Below are positions 1 through 15,000 of a DNA stretch of 64,000 nt, one piece after another. How positions within the stretch are numbered: position 1 is the stretch's first letter; each line of letters starts with the position of its first letter. The position numbers and the translations under genes were made by a program. Below the pieces are notes generated by a model. It saw only the letters and a program-made list of their open reading frames with translations, was not told the origin of the DNA and did not search any database. The DNA comes from Pleodorina starrii (taxonomy: Eukaryota > Chlorophyta > Chlorophyceae > Chlamydomonadales > Volvocaceae): positions 6,135,001-6,199,000 of the forward strand of contig BRXU01000004.1 in NCBI GenBank assembly GCA_030267565.1. Reading direction: 5' to 3'.

Positions 1-3000
1 TGGTACCATAGTAGTCTACTGGTACCGTGCTAGTCTACTGGTACCATGGTAGTCTACTGGTACCGCAGTAGTCTACTGGTACCGTAGTAGTCTACTGGTA
101 CCGTGGTAGTCTACTGGTACCACTGGTAGTCTACGGGTACCGTAGTACCACTGGTAGTCTACTGTTACCGTGCTAGTCTACTGGTACCGTGGTAGTCTAC
201 TGGTGCCACTGGTAGTCTACGGGTACCGTACAAGTCTATTGGTACCATGGTAGTCTACTGGTACCATTAGTAGTCTACAGGTACCATGGTAGTCTTCTAC
301 TGGTACCATGGGAGTCTACTGGTACCGCAGTAGTCTACTGGTACCGTAGTATACTGGATATACTGAAACCATGATAATCTACTGATAGCGTGGTTATCTT
401 ATGGTACCATGGAAGTCTACTGCTACCCGTGTAGTCTACTGTTACCGTGCTAGTCTACTGGCACGGTGGTAGTCTACTGGTACCGCAGTAGTCTACTGGT
501 ACCGTAGTAGTCTACTGGTACCGTGGTAGTCTACTGGTACAACTGGTAGTCTACGGGTACCGTAGTACCACTGGTAGTCAACGGGTACCGTAGTAGTCTA
601 CTGGTACCGTGGTAGTCTACTGGTACCACTGGTGGTCTACGGGTACCGTACAAGTCTTTTGTTACCACTAGTAGTCTACTGTTACCGTAGTAGTCTACTG
701 GTACCGTGGTAGTCTACTGGTACAACTGGTAGTCTACGGGTACCGTAGTAGTCTACTGGTAGAACTGGTAGTCTACTTGTACCGTAGTAGTCTACTGGTA
801 CCATGGTAGTCTACTGGTACCGTGGTAGTCTACTGGTACAACTGGTAGTCTACTGTTGCCGTAGTAGTCTACTGGTAGAACTGGTAGTCTACTGGTACCG
901 TGGTAGTCTACTGGTACCATGGCAGTCTACTGGTACCATGGCAGTCTACTGGTACCGTGGCAGTCTACTGGTACCACTAGTAGTCTACTGGTACCATGGC
1001 AGTCTACTGGTACAGTAGGAGTCTACTGGTGCCGTGGTAGTCTACTGGTACCGTGTTAGTCTACTGGTAGAACTGGTAGTCTATTGGTACCGTGGTAGTC
1101 TACTGGTACAAATGGTAGTCTACTAGTACAGTAATACTCTACTGGTACCGTGGTAGCCAACTGGTACCGTGGTAGTCTACTGGTACCGTGGTAGTCTACT
1201 GGTACCATAGTAGTCTACGGGTACCATAGTAGTCTACGGGTACCATGGGTACCGTGGTAGTCTACTGGTAACATTAGTAGTCTACTGGTACAGAAGTAGT
1301 CTACAGGTACCATGGTAGTCTCCTGGTACCGTGGTAGTCTACTGGTACCATGGTAGTCTACTGGTACCATGGTAGTCTACTGATACCATGGTAGTCTACT
1401 GGTACAGTAGGATTCTACTGGTACAACTGGACGTAGTCTGGTACTGATGTAGGGCTGTAAACAGGTAAACTACTTAGCCTCAGATTGGTTTCGCTCCGAT
1501 AGGCTTGGCTTCGTAAAAGAAACAATTCTTCTCCCAAGTCCCCCTCCAGCATTGTCTTATATCATGTTTTGCTTGGTGGGTGGAAGCGAATTTGTGGCCC
1601 GTAGTAGCATACTGGATATACTGGAACCATGATAATCAACTTATACCGTGTTAATCTACTGGTAAAATGGAAGTCTACTGGTACCCGTGTATTCTACTGG
1701 TACCGTGCCAGTCTACTGGTGCCATGGTAGTCTACTGGTACCGTAGTAGTCTACTGGTACCGTGGTAGTCTACTGGTACCATGGCAGTCTACTGGTACCA
1801 TGGCAGTCTACTGGTACCGTCGCAATCCACTGGTACCACTAGTAGTCTACTGGTACCATGGTAGTCTACTGGTACCGTGGTAGTCTACTGGTACAACTGG
1901 TAGTCTACTGTTACCGTAGTAGACTACTGGTAAAACTGGTAGTCTACTGTTACCGTAGTAGTCTACTGGTACCATGGTAGTCTACTGGGACCGTGGTAGT
2001 CTACAGATACCGTGGTAGCCAACTGGTACCGTGGTAGTCTACTGGTACCATAGTAGTCTACTGGTACCGTGCTAGTCTACTGGTACCATGGTAGTCTACT
2101 GGTACCGCAGTAGTCTACTGGTACCGTAGTAGTCTACTGGTACCGTGGTAGTCTACTGGTACCACTGGTAGTCTACGGGTACCGTAGTACCACTGGTAGT
2201 CTACTGTTACCGTGCTAGTCTACTGGTACCGTGGTAGTCTACTGGTGCCACTGGTAGTCTACGGGTACCGTACAAGTCTATTGGTACCATGGTAGTCTAC
2301 TGGTACCATTAGTAGTCTACAGGTACCATGGTAGTCTTCTACTGGTACCATGGGAGTCTACTGGTACCGCAGTAGTCTACTGGTACCGTAGTATACTGGA
2401 TATACTGAAACCATGATAATCTACTGATAGCGTGGTTATCTTATGGTACCATGGAAGTCTACTGCTACCCGTGTAGTCTACTGTTACCGTGCTAGTCTAC
2501 TGGCACGGTGGTAGTCTACTGGTACCGCAGTAGTCTACTGGTACCGTAGTAGTCTACTGGTACCGTGGTAGTCTACTGGTACAACTGGTAGTCTACGGGT
2601 ACCGTAGTACCACTGGTAGTCAACGGGTACCGTAGTAGTCTACTGGTACCGTGGTAGTCTACTGGTACCACTGGTGGTCTACGGGTACCGTACAAGTCTT
2701 TTGTTACCACTAGTAGTCTACTGTTACCGTAGTAGTCTACTGGTACCGTGGTAGTCTACTGGTACAACTGGTAGTCTACGGGTACCGTAGTAGTCTACTG
2801 GTAGAACTGGTAGTCTACTTGTACCGTAGTAGTCTACTGGTACCATGGTAGTCTACTGGTACCGTGGTAGTCTACTGGTACAACTGGTAGTCTACTGTTA
2901 CCGTAGTAGTCTACTGGTAGAACTGGTAGTCAACTGTTACCGTAGTAGTCTACTGGTACCATGGTAGTCTACTGGTACCGTGGTAATCTACTGGTACCAT

Positions 3001-6000
3001 GGTAGTCTATAGGTACCTTAGTAGTCTACTGGTACCATGGCAGTCTACTGGTACAGTAGGAGTCTACTGGTGCCGTGGTAGTCTACTGGTACCGTGTTAG
3101 TCTACTGGTAGAACTGGTAGTCTATTGGTACCGTGGTAGTCTACTGGTACAAATGGTAGTCTACTAGTACAGTAATACTCTACTGGTACCGTGGTAGCCA
3201 ACTGGTACCGTGGTAGTCTACTGGTACCGTGGTAGTCTACTGGTACCATAGTAGTCTACGGGTACCATAGTAGTCTACGGGTACCATGGGTACCGTGGTA
3301 GTCTACTGGTAACATTAGTAGTCTACTGGTACAGAAGTAGTCTACAGGTACCATGGTAGTCTCCTGGTACCGTGGTAGTCTACTGGTACCATGGTAGTCT
3401 ACTGGTACCATGGTAGTCTACTGATACCATGGTAGTCTACTGGTACAGTAGGATTCTACTGGTACAACTGGACGTAGTCTGGTACTGATGTAGGGCTGTA
3501 AACAGGTAAACTACTTAGCCTCAGATTGGTTTCGCTCCGATAGGCTTGGCTTCGTAAAAGAAACAATTCTTCTCCCAAGTCCCCCTCCAGCATTGTCTTA
3601 TATCATGTTTTGCTTGGTGGGTGGAAGCGAATTTGTGGCCCGTAGTAGCATACTGGATATACTGGAACCATGATAATCAACTTATACCGTGTTAATCTAC
3701 TGGTAAAATGGAAGTCTACTGGTACCCGTGTATTCTACTGGTACCGTGCCAGTCTACTGGTGCCATGGTAGTCTACTGGTACCGTAGTAGTCTACTGGTA
3801 CCGTGGTAGTCTACTGGTACCATGGCAGTCTACTGGTACCATGGCAGTCTACTGGTACCGTCGCAATCTACTGGTACCACTAGTAGTCTACTGGTACCAT
3901 GGTAGTCTACTGGTACCGTGGTAGTCTACTGGTACAACTGGTAGTCTACTGTTACCGTAGTAGACTACTGGTAAAACTGGTAGTCTACTGTTACCGTAGT
4001 AGTCTACTGGTACCATGGTAGTCTACTGGGACCGTGGTAGTCTACAGATACCGTGGTAGCCAACTGGTACCGTGGTAGTCTACTGGTACCATAGTAGTCT
4101 ACTGGTACCGTGCTAGTCTACTGGTACCATGGTAGTCTACTGGTACCGCAGTAGTCTACTGGTACCGTAGTAGTCTACTGGTACCGTGGTAGTCTACTGG
4201 TACCACTGGTAGTCTACGGGTACCGTAGTACCACTGGTAGTCTACTGTTACCGTGCTAGTCTACTGGTACCGTGGTAGTCTACTGGTGCCACTGGTAGTC
4301 TACGGGTACCGTACAAGTCTATTGGTACCATGGTAGTCTACTGGTACCATTAGTAGTCTACAGGTACCATGGTAGTCTTCTACTGGTACCATGGGAGTCT
4401 ACTGGTACCGTAGTAGTCTACTGGTACCGTAGTATACTGGATATACTGAAACCATGATAATCTACTGATAGCGTGGTTATCTTATGGTACCATGGAAGTC
4501 TACTGCTACCCGTGTAGTCTACTGTTACCGTGCTAGTCTACTGGCACGGTGGTAGTCTACTGGTACCGCAGTAGTCTACTGGTACCGTAGTAGTCTACTG
4601 GTACCGTGGTAGTCTACTGGTACAACTGGTAGTCTACGGGTACCGTAGTACCACTGGTAGTCAACGGGTACCGTAGTAGTCTACTGGTACCGTGGTAGTC
4701 TACTGGTACCACTGGTGGTCTACGGGTACCGTACAAGTCTTTTGTTACCACTAGTAGTCTACTGTTACCGTAGTAGTCTACTGGTACCGTGGTAGTCTAC
4801 TGGTACAACTGGTAGTCTACGGGTACCGTAGTAGTCTACTGGTAGAACTGGTAGTCTACTTGTACCGTAGTAGTCTACTGGTACCATGGTAGTCTACTGG
4901 TACCGTGGTAGTCTACTGGTACAACTGGTAGTCTACTGTTACCGTAGTAGTCTACTGGTAGAACTGGTAGTCAACTGTTACCGTAGTAGTCTACTGGTAC
5001 CATGGTAGTCTACTGGTACCGTGGTAATCTACTGGTACCATGGTAGTCTATAGGTACCTTAGTAGTCTACTGGTACCATGGCAGTCTACTGGTACAGTAG
5101 GAGTCTACTGGTGCCGTGGTAGTCTACTGGTACCGTGTTAGTCTACTGGTAGAACTGGTAGTCTATTGGTACCGTGGTAGTCTACTGGTACAAATGGTAG
5201 TCTACTAGTACAGTAATACTCTACTGGTACCGTGGTAGCCAACTGGTACCGTGGTAGTCTACTGGTACCGTGGTAGTCTACTGGTACCATAGTAGTCTAC
5301 GGGTACCATAGTAGTCTACGGGTACCATGGGTACCGTGGTAGTCTACTGGTAACATTAGTAGTCTACTGGTACAGAAGTAGTCTACAGGTACCATGGTAG
5401 TCTCCTGGTACCGTGGTAGTCTACTGGTACCATGGTAGTCTACTGGTACCATGGTAGTCTACTGATACCATGGTAGTCTACTGGTACAGTAGGATTCTAC
5501 TGGTACAACTGGACGTAGTCTGGTAACGATGTAGGGCTGTAAACAGGTAAACTACTTAGCCTCAGATTGGTTTCGCTCCGATAGGCTTGGCTTCGTAAAA
5601 GAAACAATTCTTCTCCCAAGTCCCCCTCCAGCATTGTCTTATATCATGTTTTGCTTGGTGGGTGGAAGCGAATTTGTGGCCCGTAGTAGCATACTGGATA
5701 TACTGGAACCATGATAATCAACTTATACCGTGTTAATCTACTGGTAAAATGGAAGTCTACTGGTACCCGTGTATTCTACTGGTACCGTGCCAGTCTACTG
5801 GTGCCATGGTAGTCTACTGGTACCGTAGTAGTCTACTGGTACCGTGGTAGTCTACTGGTACCATGGCAGTCTACTGGTACCATGGCAGTCTACTGGTACC
5901 GTCGCAATCTACTGGTACCACTAGTAGTCTACTGGTACCATGGTAGTCTACTGGTACCGTGGTAGTCTACTGGTACAACTGGTAGTCTACTGTTACCGTA

Positions 6001-9000
6001 GTAGACTACTGGTAAAACTGGTAGTCTACTGTTACCGTAGTAGTCTACTGGTACCATGGTAGTCTACTGGGACCGTGGTAGTCTACAGATACCGTGGTAG
6101 CCAACTGGTACCGTGGTAGTCTACTGGTACCATAGTAGTCTACTGGTACCGTGCTAGTCTACTGGTACCATGGTAGTCTACTGGTACCGCAGTAGTCTAC
6201 TGGTACCGTAGTAGTCTACTGGTACCGTGGTAGTCTACTGGTACCACTGGTAGTCTACGGGTACCGTAGTACCACTGGTAGTCTACGGGTACCGTAGTAG
6301 TCTACTGGTACCGTGGTAGTCTACTGGTGCCACTGGTAGTCTACGGGTACCGTACAAGTCTATTGGTACCATGGTAGTCTACTGGTACCATAGTAGTCTA
6401 CTGGTACCGTGGTTGTCTACTTGTACCATGGCAGTCTACTGGTACCACTAGTAGTCTACTGGTACCGTGGTAGTACACTTGTACCATGGCAGTCTACTGG
6501 TACCGTGGCAGTCTACTGGTACCACTAGTAGTCTACTGGTACCATGGTAGTCTACTGGTACCGTGGTAGTCTACTGGTACAACTGGTAGTTTACTGGTAC
6601 AACTGGTAGTCTACTGTTACCGTAGTAGTCTACAAGTAGAACTGGTAGTCTACTGTTACCGTAGTAGTCTACTGGTACCGTAGTAGTCTACTGGTACCGT
6701 GGTAGTCTACTGGTACAACTGGTAGTCTACGGGTACCGTAGTACCACTGGTAGTCAACGGGTACCGTAGTAGTCTACTGGTACCGTGGTAGTCTACTGGT
6801 ACCACTGGTGGTCTACGGGTACCGTACAAGTCTTTTGTTACCACTAGTAGTCTACTGTTACCGTAGTAGTCTACTGGTACCGTGGTAGTCTACTGGTACA
6901 ACTGGTAGTCTACGGGTACCGTAGTAGTCTACTGGTAGAACTGGTAGTCTACTTGTACCGTAGTAGTCTACTGGTACCATGGTAGTCTACTGGTACCGTG
7001 GTAGTCTACTGGTACAACTGGTAGTCTACTGTTACCGTAGTAGTCTACTGGTAGAACTGGTAGTCAACTGTTACCGTAGTAGTCTACTGGTACCATGGTA
7101 GTCTACTGGTACCGTGGTAATCTACTGGTACCATGGTAGTCTATAGGTACCTTAGTAGTCTACTGGTACCATGGCAGTCTACTGGTACAGTAGGAGTCTA
7201 CTGGTGCCGTGGTAGTCTACTGGTACCGTGTTAGTCTACTGGTAGAACTGGTAGTCTATTGGTACCGTGGTAGTCTACTGGTACAAATGGTAGTCTACTA
7301 GTACAGTAATACTCTACTGGTACCGTGGTAGCCAACTGGTACCGTGGTAGTCTACTGGTACCGTGGTAGTCTACTGGTACCATAGTAGTCTACGGGTACC
7401 ATAGTAGTCTACGGGTACCATGGGTACCGTGGTAGTCTACTGGTAACATTAGTAGTCTACTGGTACAGAAGTAGTCTACAGGTACCATGGTAGTCTCCTG
7501 GTACCGTGGTAGTCTACTGGTACCATGGTAGTCTACTGGTACCATGGTAGTCTACTGATACCATGGTAGTCTACTGGTACAGTAGGATTCTACTGGTACA
7601 ACTGGACGTAGTCTGGTAACGATGTAGGGCTGTAAACAGGTAAACTACTTAGCCTCAGATTGGTTTCGCTCCGATAGGCTTGGCTTCGTAAAAGAAACAA
7701 TTCTTCTCCCAAGTCCCCCTCCAGCATTGTCTTATATCATGTTTTGCTTGGTGGGTGGAAGCGAATTTGTGGCCCGTAGTAGCATACTGGATATACTGGA
7801 ACCATGATAATCAACTTATACCGTGTTAATCTACTGGTAAAATGGAAGTCTACTGGTACCCGTGTATTCTACTGGTACCGTGCCAGTCTACTGGTGCCAT
7901 GGTAGTCTACTGGTACCGTAGTAGTCTACTGGTACCGTGGTAGTCTACTGGTACCATGGCAGTCTACTGGTACCATGGCAGTCTACTGGTACCGTCGCAA
8001 TCTACTGGTACCACTAGTAGTCTACTGGTACCATGGTAGTCTACTGGTACCGTGGTAGTCTACTGGTACAACTGGTAGTCTACTGTTACCGTAGTAGACT
8101 ACTGGTAAAACTGGTAGTCTACTGTTACCGTAGTAGTCTACTGGTACCATGGTAGTCTACTGGGACCGTGGTAGTCTACAGATACCGTGGTAGCCAACTG
8201 GTACCGTGGTAGTCTACTGGTACCATAGTAGTCTACTGGTACCGTGCTAGTCTACTGGTACCATGGTAGTCTACTGGTACCGCAGTAGTCTACTGGTACC
8301 GTAGTAGTCTACTGGTACCGTGGTAGTCTACTGGTACCACTGGTAGTCTACGGGTACCGTAGTACCACTGGTAGTCTACGGGTACCGTAGTAGTCTACTG
8401 GTACCGTGGTAGTCTACTGGTGCCACTGGTAGTCTACGGGTACCGTACAAGTCTATTGGTACCATGGTAGTCTACTGGTACCATAGTAGTCTACTGGTAC
8501 CGTGGTTGTCTACTTGTACCATGGCAGTCTACTGGTACCACTAGTAGTCTACTGGTACCGTGGTAGTACACTTGTACCATGGCAGTCTACTGGTACCGTG
8601 GCAGTCTACTGGTACCACTAGTAGTCTACTGGTACCATGGTAGTCTACTGGTACCGTGGTAGTCTACTGGTACAACTGGTAGTTTACTGGTACAACTGGT
8701 AGTCTACTGTTACCGTAGTAGTCTACAAGTAGAACTGGTAGTCTACTGTTACCGTAGTAGTCTACTGGTACCGTAGTAGTCTACTGGTACCGTGGTAGTC
8801 TACTGGTACAACTGGTAGTCTACGGGTACCGTAGTACCACTGGTAGTCAACGGGTACCGTAGTAGTCTACTGGTACCGTGGTAGTCTACTGGTACCACTG
8901 GTGGTCTACGGGTACCGTACAAGTCTTTTGTTACCACTAGTAGTCTACTGTTACCGTAGTAGTCTACTGGTACCGTGGTAGTCTACTGGTACAACTGGTA

Positions 9001-12000
9001 GTCTACGGGTACCGTAGTAGTCTACTGGTAGAACTGGTAGTCTACTGTTACCGTAGTAGTCTACTGGTACCATGGTAGTCTACTGGTACCGTGGTAATCT
9101 ACTGGTACCATGGTAGTCTATAGGTACCTTAGTAGTCTACTGGTACCATGGCAGTCTACTGGTACAGTAGGAGTCTACTGGTGCCGTGGTAGTCTACTGG
9201 TACCGTGTTAGTCTACTGGTAGAACTGGTAGTCTATTGGTACCGTGGTAGTCTACTGGTACAAATGGTAGTCTACTAGTACAGTAATACTCTACTGGTAC
9301 CGTGGTAGCCAACTGGTACCGTGGTAGTCTCCTGGTACCGTGGTAGTCTACTGGTACCATGGTAGTCTACTGGTACCATGGTAGTCTACTGATACCATGG
9401 TAGTCTACTGGTACAGTAGGATTCTACTGGTACAACTGGACGTAGTCTGGTACTGATGTAGGGCTGTAAACAGGTAAACTACTTAGCCTCAGATTGGTTT
9501 CGCTCCGATAGGCTTGGCTTCGTAAAAGAAACAATTCTTCTCCCAAGTCCCCCTCCAGCATTGTCTTATATCATGTTTTGCTTGGTGGGTGGAAGCGAAT
9601 TTGTGGCCCGTAGTAGCATACTGGATATACTGGAACCATGATAATCAACTTATACCGTGTTAATCTACTGGTAAAATGGAAGTCTACTGGTACCCGTGTA
9701 TTCTACTGGTACCGTGCCAGTCTACTGGTGCCATGGTAGTCTACTGGTACCTCTTGTAGTCTTCTGGTAGAACTGGTAGTCTACAGTTACCGTAGTAGTG
9801 TACTGGTACCATGGCAGTCTACAGGTAGCATGGTAGTCTACGGGTACCATGGTAGTCTACGGGTACCATGGTAGTCTACGGGTACCATGGTAGACAACTG
9901 GTACCTTGGTAGTCTACGGGTACCATGGTAATCTACTGGTACCATGGTAGTCTACTGATACCATGGTATCTTCTGGTACCATGGTAGTCTACTGGTACCG
10001 TGGTAGTCTACTGGTACAATTGGTAGTCTACTGGTACAACTGGTAGTCTACTGTTACCGTAGTAGTCTACTGGTAGACTGGTAGTCTACTGTTACAGTAG
10101 TAGTCTACTGGTATCATGGTAATCTACTGGTACCGTGGTAGTCTACAGATACCGTGGTAGCCAACTGGTACCGTGGTAGTCTACTGGTACTGTGGTAATC
10201 TACTGGTACCATGGTAGTCTACAGATACCGTGGTAGTCTACTGGTATTGGTGGTAGTCTACTGGTACCATGGTAGTCTACTGGTACCGTGCTAGTCTACT
10301 GGTACCATTAGTAGTCTACAGGTACCATGGTAGTCTTCTACTGGTACCATGGGAGTCTACTGGTACCGCAGTAGTCTACTGGTACCGTAGTATACTGGAT
10401 ATACTGAAACCATGATAATCTACTGATAGCGTGGTTATCTTATGGTACCATGGAAGTCTACTGCTACCCGTGTAGTCTACTGTTACCGTGCTAGTCTACT
10501 GGCACGGTGGTAGTCTACTGGTACCGCAGTAGTCTACTGGTACCGTAGTAGTCTACTGGTACCGTGGTAGTCTACTGGTACAACTGGTAGTCTACGGGTA
10601 CCGTAGTACCACTGGTAGTCAACGGGTACCGTAGTAGTCTACTGGTACCGTGGTAGTCTACTGGTACCACTGGTGGTCTACGGGTACCGTACAAGTCTTT
10701 TGTTACCACTAGTAGTCTACTGTTACCGTAGTAGTCTACTGGTACCGTGGTAGTCTACTGGTACAACTGGTAGTCTACGGGTACCGTAGTAGTCTACTGG
10801 TAGAACTGGTAGTCTACTTGTACCGTAGTAGTCTACTGGTACCATGGTAGTCTACTGGTACCGTGGTAGTCTACTGGTACAACTGGTAGTCTACTGTTAC
10901 CGTAGTAGTCTACTGGTAGAACTGGTAGTCAACTGTTACCGTAGTAGTCTACTGGTACCATGGTAGTCTACTGGTACCGTGGTAATCTACTGGTACCATG
11001 GTAGTCTATAGGTACCTTAGTAGTCTACTGGTACCATGGCAGTCTACTGGTACAGTAGGAGTCTACTGGTGCCGTGGTAGTCTACTGGTACCGTGTTAGT
11101 CTACTGGTAGAACTGGTAGTCTATTGGTACCGTGGTAGTCTACTGGTACAAATGGTAGTCTACTAGTACAGTAATACTCTACTGGTACCGTGGTAGCCAA
11201 CTGGTACCGTGGTAGTCTACTGGTACCGTGGTAGTCTACTGGTACCATAGTAGTCTACGGGTACCATAGTAGTCTACGGGTACCATGGGTACCGTGGTAG
11301 TCTACTGGTAACATTAGTAGTCTACTGGTACAGAAGTAGTCTACAGGTACCATGGTAGTCTCCTGGTACCGTGGTAGTCTACTGGTACCATGGTAGTCTA
11401 CTGGTACCATGGTAGTCTACTGATACCATGGTAGTCTACTGGTACAGTAGGATTCTACTGGTACAACTGGACGTAGTCTGGTACTGATGTAGGGCTGTAA
11501 ACAGGTAAACTACTTAGCCTCAGATTGGTTTCGCTCCGATAGGCTTGGCTTCGTAAAAGAAACAATTCTTCTCCCAAGTCCCCCTCCAGCATTGTCTTAT
11601 ATCATGTTTTGCTTGGTGGGTGGAAGCGAATTTGTGGCCCGTAGTAGCATACTGGATATACTGGAACCATGATAATCAACTTATACCGTGTTAATCTACT
11701 GGTAAAATGGAAGTCTACTGGTACCCGTGTATTCTACTGGTACCGTGCCAGTCTACTGGTGCCATGGTAGTCTACTGGTACCGTAGTAGTCTACTGGTAC
11801 CGTGGTAGTCTACTGGTACCATGGCAGTCTACTGGTACCATGGCAGTCTACTGGTACCGTCGCAATCCACTGGTACCACTAGTAGTCTACTGGTACCATG
11901 GTAGTCTACTGGTACCGTGGTAGTCTACTGGTACAACTGGTAGTCTACTGTTACCGTAGTAGACTACTGGTAAAACTGGTAGTCTACTGTTACCGTAGTA

Positions 12001-15000
12001 GTCTACTGGTACCATGGTAGTCTACTGGGACCGTGGTAGTCTACAGATACCGTGGTAGCCAACTGGTACCGTGGTAGTCTACTGGTACCATAGTAGTCTA
12101 CTGGTACCGTGCTAGTCTACTGGTACCATGGTAGTCTACTGGTACCGCAGTAGTCTACTGGTACCGTAGTAGTCTACTGGTACCGTGGTAGTCTACTGGT
12201 ACCACTGGTAGTCTACGGGTACCGTAGTACCACTGGTAGTCTACTGTTACCGTGCTAGTCTACTGGTACCGTGGTAGTCTACTGGTGCCACTGGTAGTCT
12301 ACGGGTACCGTACAAGTCTATTGGTACCATGGTAGTCTACTGGTACCATTAGTAGTCTACAGGTACCATGGTAGTCTTCTACTGGTACCATGGGAGTCTA
12401 CTGGTACCGCAGTAGTCTACTGGTACCGTAGTATACTGGATATACTGAAACCATGATAATCTACTGATAGCGTGGTTATCTTATGGTACCATGGAAGTCT
12501 ACTGCTACCCGTGTAGTCTACTGTTACCGTGCTAGTCTACTGGCACGGTGGTAGTCTACTGGTACCGCAGTAGTCTACTGGTACCGTAGTAGTCTACTGG
12601 TACCGTGGTAGTCTACTGGTACAACTGGTAGTCTACGGGTACCGTAGTACCACTGGTAGTCAACGGGTACCGTAGTAGTCTACTGGTACCGTGGTAGTCT
12701 ACTGGTACCACTGGTGGTCTACGGGTACCGTACAAGTCTTTTGTTACCACTAGTAGTCTACTGTTACCGTAGTAGTCTACTGGTACCGTGGTAGTCTACT
12801 GGTACAACTGGTAGTCTACGGGTACCGTAGTAGTCTACTGGTAGAACTGGTAGTCTACTTGTACCGTAGTAGTCTACTGGTACCATGGTAGTCTACTGGT
12901 ACCGTGGTAGTCTACTGGTACAACTGGTAGTCTACTGTTGCCGTAGTAGTCTACTGGTAGAACTGGTAGTCTACTGGTACCGTGGTAGTCTACTGGTACC
13001 ATGGCAGTCTACTGGTACCATGGCAGTCTACTGGTACCGTGGCAGTCTACTGGTACCACTAGTAGTCTACTGGTACCATGGCAGTCTACTGGTACAGTAG
13101 GAGTCTACTGGTGCCGTGGTAGTCTACTGGTACCGTGTTAGTCTACTGGTAGAACTGGTAGTCTATTGGTACCGTGGTAGTCTACTGGTACAAATGGTAG
13201 TCTACTAGTACAGTAATACTCTACTGGTACCGTGGTAGTCAACTGGTACCGTGGTAGTCTACTGGTACCGTGGTAGTCTACTGGTACCATAGTAGTCTAC
13301 GGGTACCATAGTAGTCTACGGGTACCATGGGTACCGTGGTAGTCTACTGGTAACATTAGTAGTCTACTGGTACAGAAGTAGTCTACAGGTACCATGGTAG
13401 TCTCCTGGTACCGTGGTAGTCTACTGGTACCATGGTAGTCTACTGGTACCATGGTAGTCTACTGATACCATGGTAGTCTACTGGTACAGTAGGATTCTAC
13501 TGGTACAACTGGACGTAGTCTGGTACTGATGTAGGGCTGTAAACAGGTAAACTACTTAGCCTCAGATTGGTTTCGCTCCGATAGGCTTGGCTTCGTAAAA
13601 GAAACAATTCTTCTCCCAAGTCCCCCTCCAGCATTGTCTTATATCATGTTTTGCTTGGTGGGTGGAAGCGAATTTGTGGCCCGTAGTAGCATACTGGATA
13701 TACTGGAACCATGATAATCAACTTATACCGTGTTAATCTACTGGTAAAATGGAAGTCTACTGGTACCCGTGTATTCTACTGGTACCGTGCCAGTCTACTG
13801 GTGCCATGGTAGTCTACTGGTACCGTAGTAGTCTACTGGTACCGTGGTAGTCTACTGGTACCATGGCAGTCTACTGGTACCATGGCAGTCTACTGGTACC
13901 GTCGCAATCTACTGGTACCACTAGTAGTCTACTGGTACCATGGTAGTCTACTGGTACCGTGGTAGTCTACTGGTACAACTGGTAGTCTACTGTTACCGTA
14001 GTAGACTACTGGTAAAACTGGTAGTCTACTGTTACCGTAGTAGTCTACTGGTACCATGGTAGTCTACTGGGACCGTGGTAGTCTACAGATACCGTGGTAG
14101 CCAACTGGTACCGTGGTAGTCTACTGGTACCATAGTAGTCTACTGGTACCGTGCTAGTCTACTGGTACCATGGTAGTCTACTGGTACCGCAGTAGTCTAC
14201 TGGTACCGTAGTAGTCTACTGGTACCGTGGTAGTCTACTGGTACCACTGGTAGTCTACGGGTACCGTAGTACCACTGGTAGTCTACGGGTACCGTAGTAG
14301 TCTACTGGTACCGTGGTAGTCTACTGGTGCCACTGGTAGTCTACGGGTACCGTACAAGTCTATTGGTACCATGGTAGTCTACTGGTACCATAGTAGTCTA
14401 CTGGTACCGTGGTTGTCTTCTACTGGTACCATGGGAGTCTACTGGTACCACTAGTAGTCTACTGGTACCGTAGTATACTGGATATACTGAAACCATGATA
14501 ATCTACTGATAGCGTGGTTATCTTATGGTACCATGGAAGTCTACTGCTACCCGTGTAGTCTACTGTTACCGTGCTAGTCTACTGGCACGGTGGTAGTCTA
14601 CTGGTACCGCAGTAGTCTACTGGTACCGTAGTAGTCTACTGGTACCGTGGTAGTCTACTGGTACAACTGGTAGTCTACGGGTACCGTAGTACCACTGGTA
14701 GTCAACGGGTACCGTAGTAGTCTACTGGTACCGTGGTAGTCTACTGGTACCACTGGTGGTCTACGGGTACCGTACAAGTCTTTTGTTACCACTAGTAGTC
14801 TACTGTTACCGTAGTAGTCTACTGGTACCGTGGTAGTCTACTGGTACAACTGGTAGTCTACGGGTACCGTAGTAGTCTACTGGTAGAACTGGTAGTCTAC
14901 TTGTACCGTAGTAGTCTACTGGTACCATGGTAGTCTACTGGTACCGTGGTAGTCTACTGGTACAACTGGTAGTCTACTGTTGCCGTAGTAGTCTACTGGT

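Noticed and set aside
803..1018. 71-codon open frame, repeated identically at 12885-13100
   Set aside because: It is a run of minisatellite units that happens to lack stops; the copy at 12885 is the same HOR variant. The peptide is a simple repeat.
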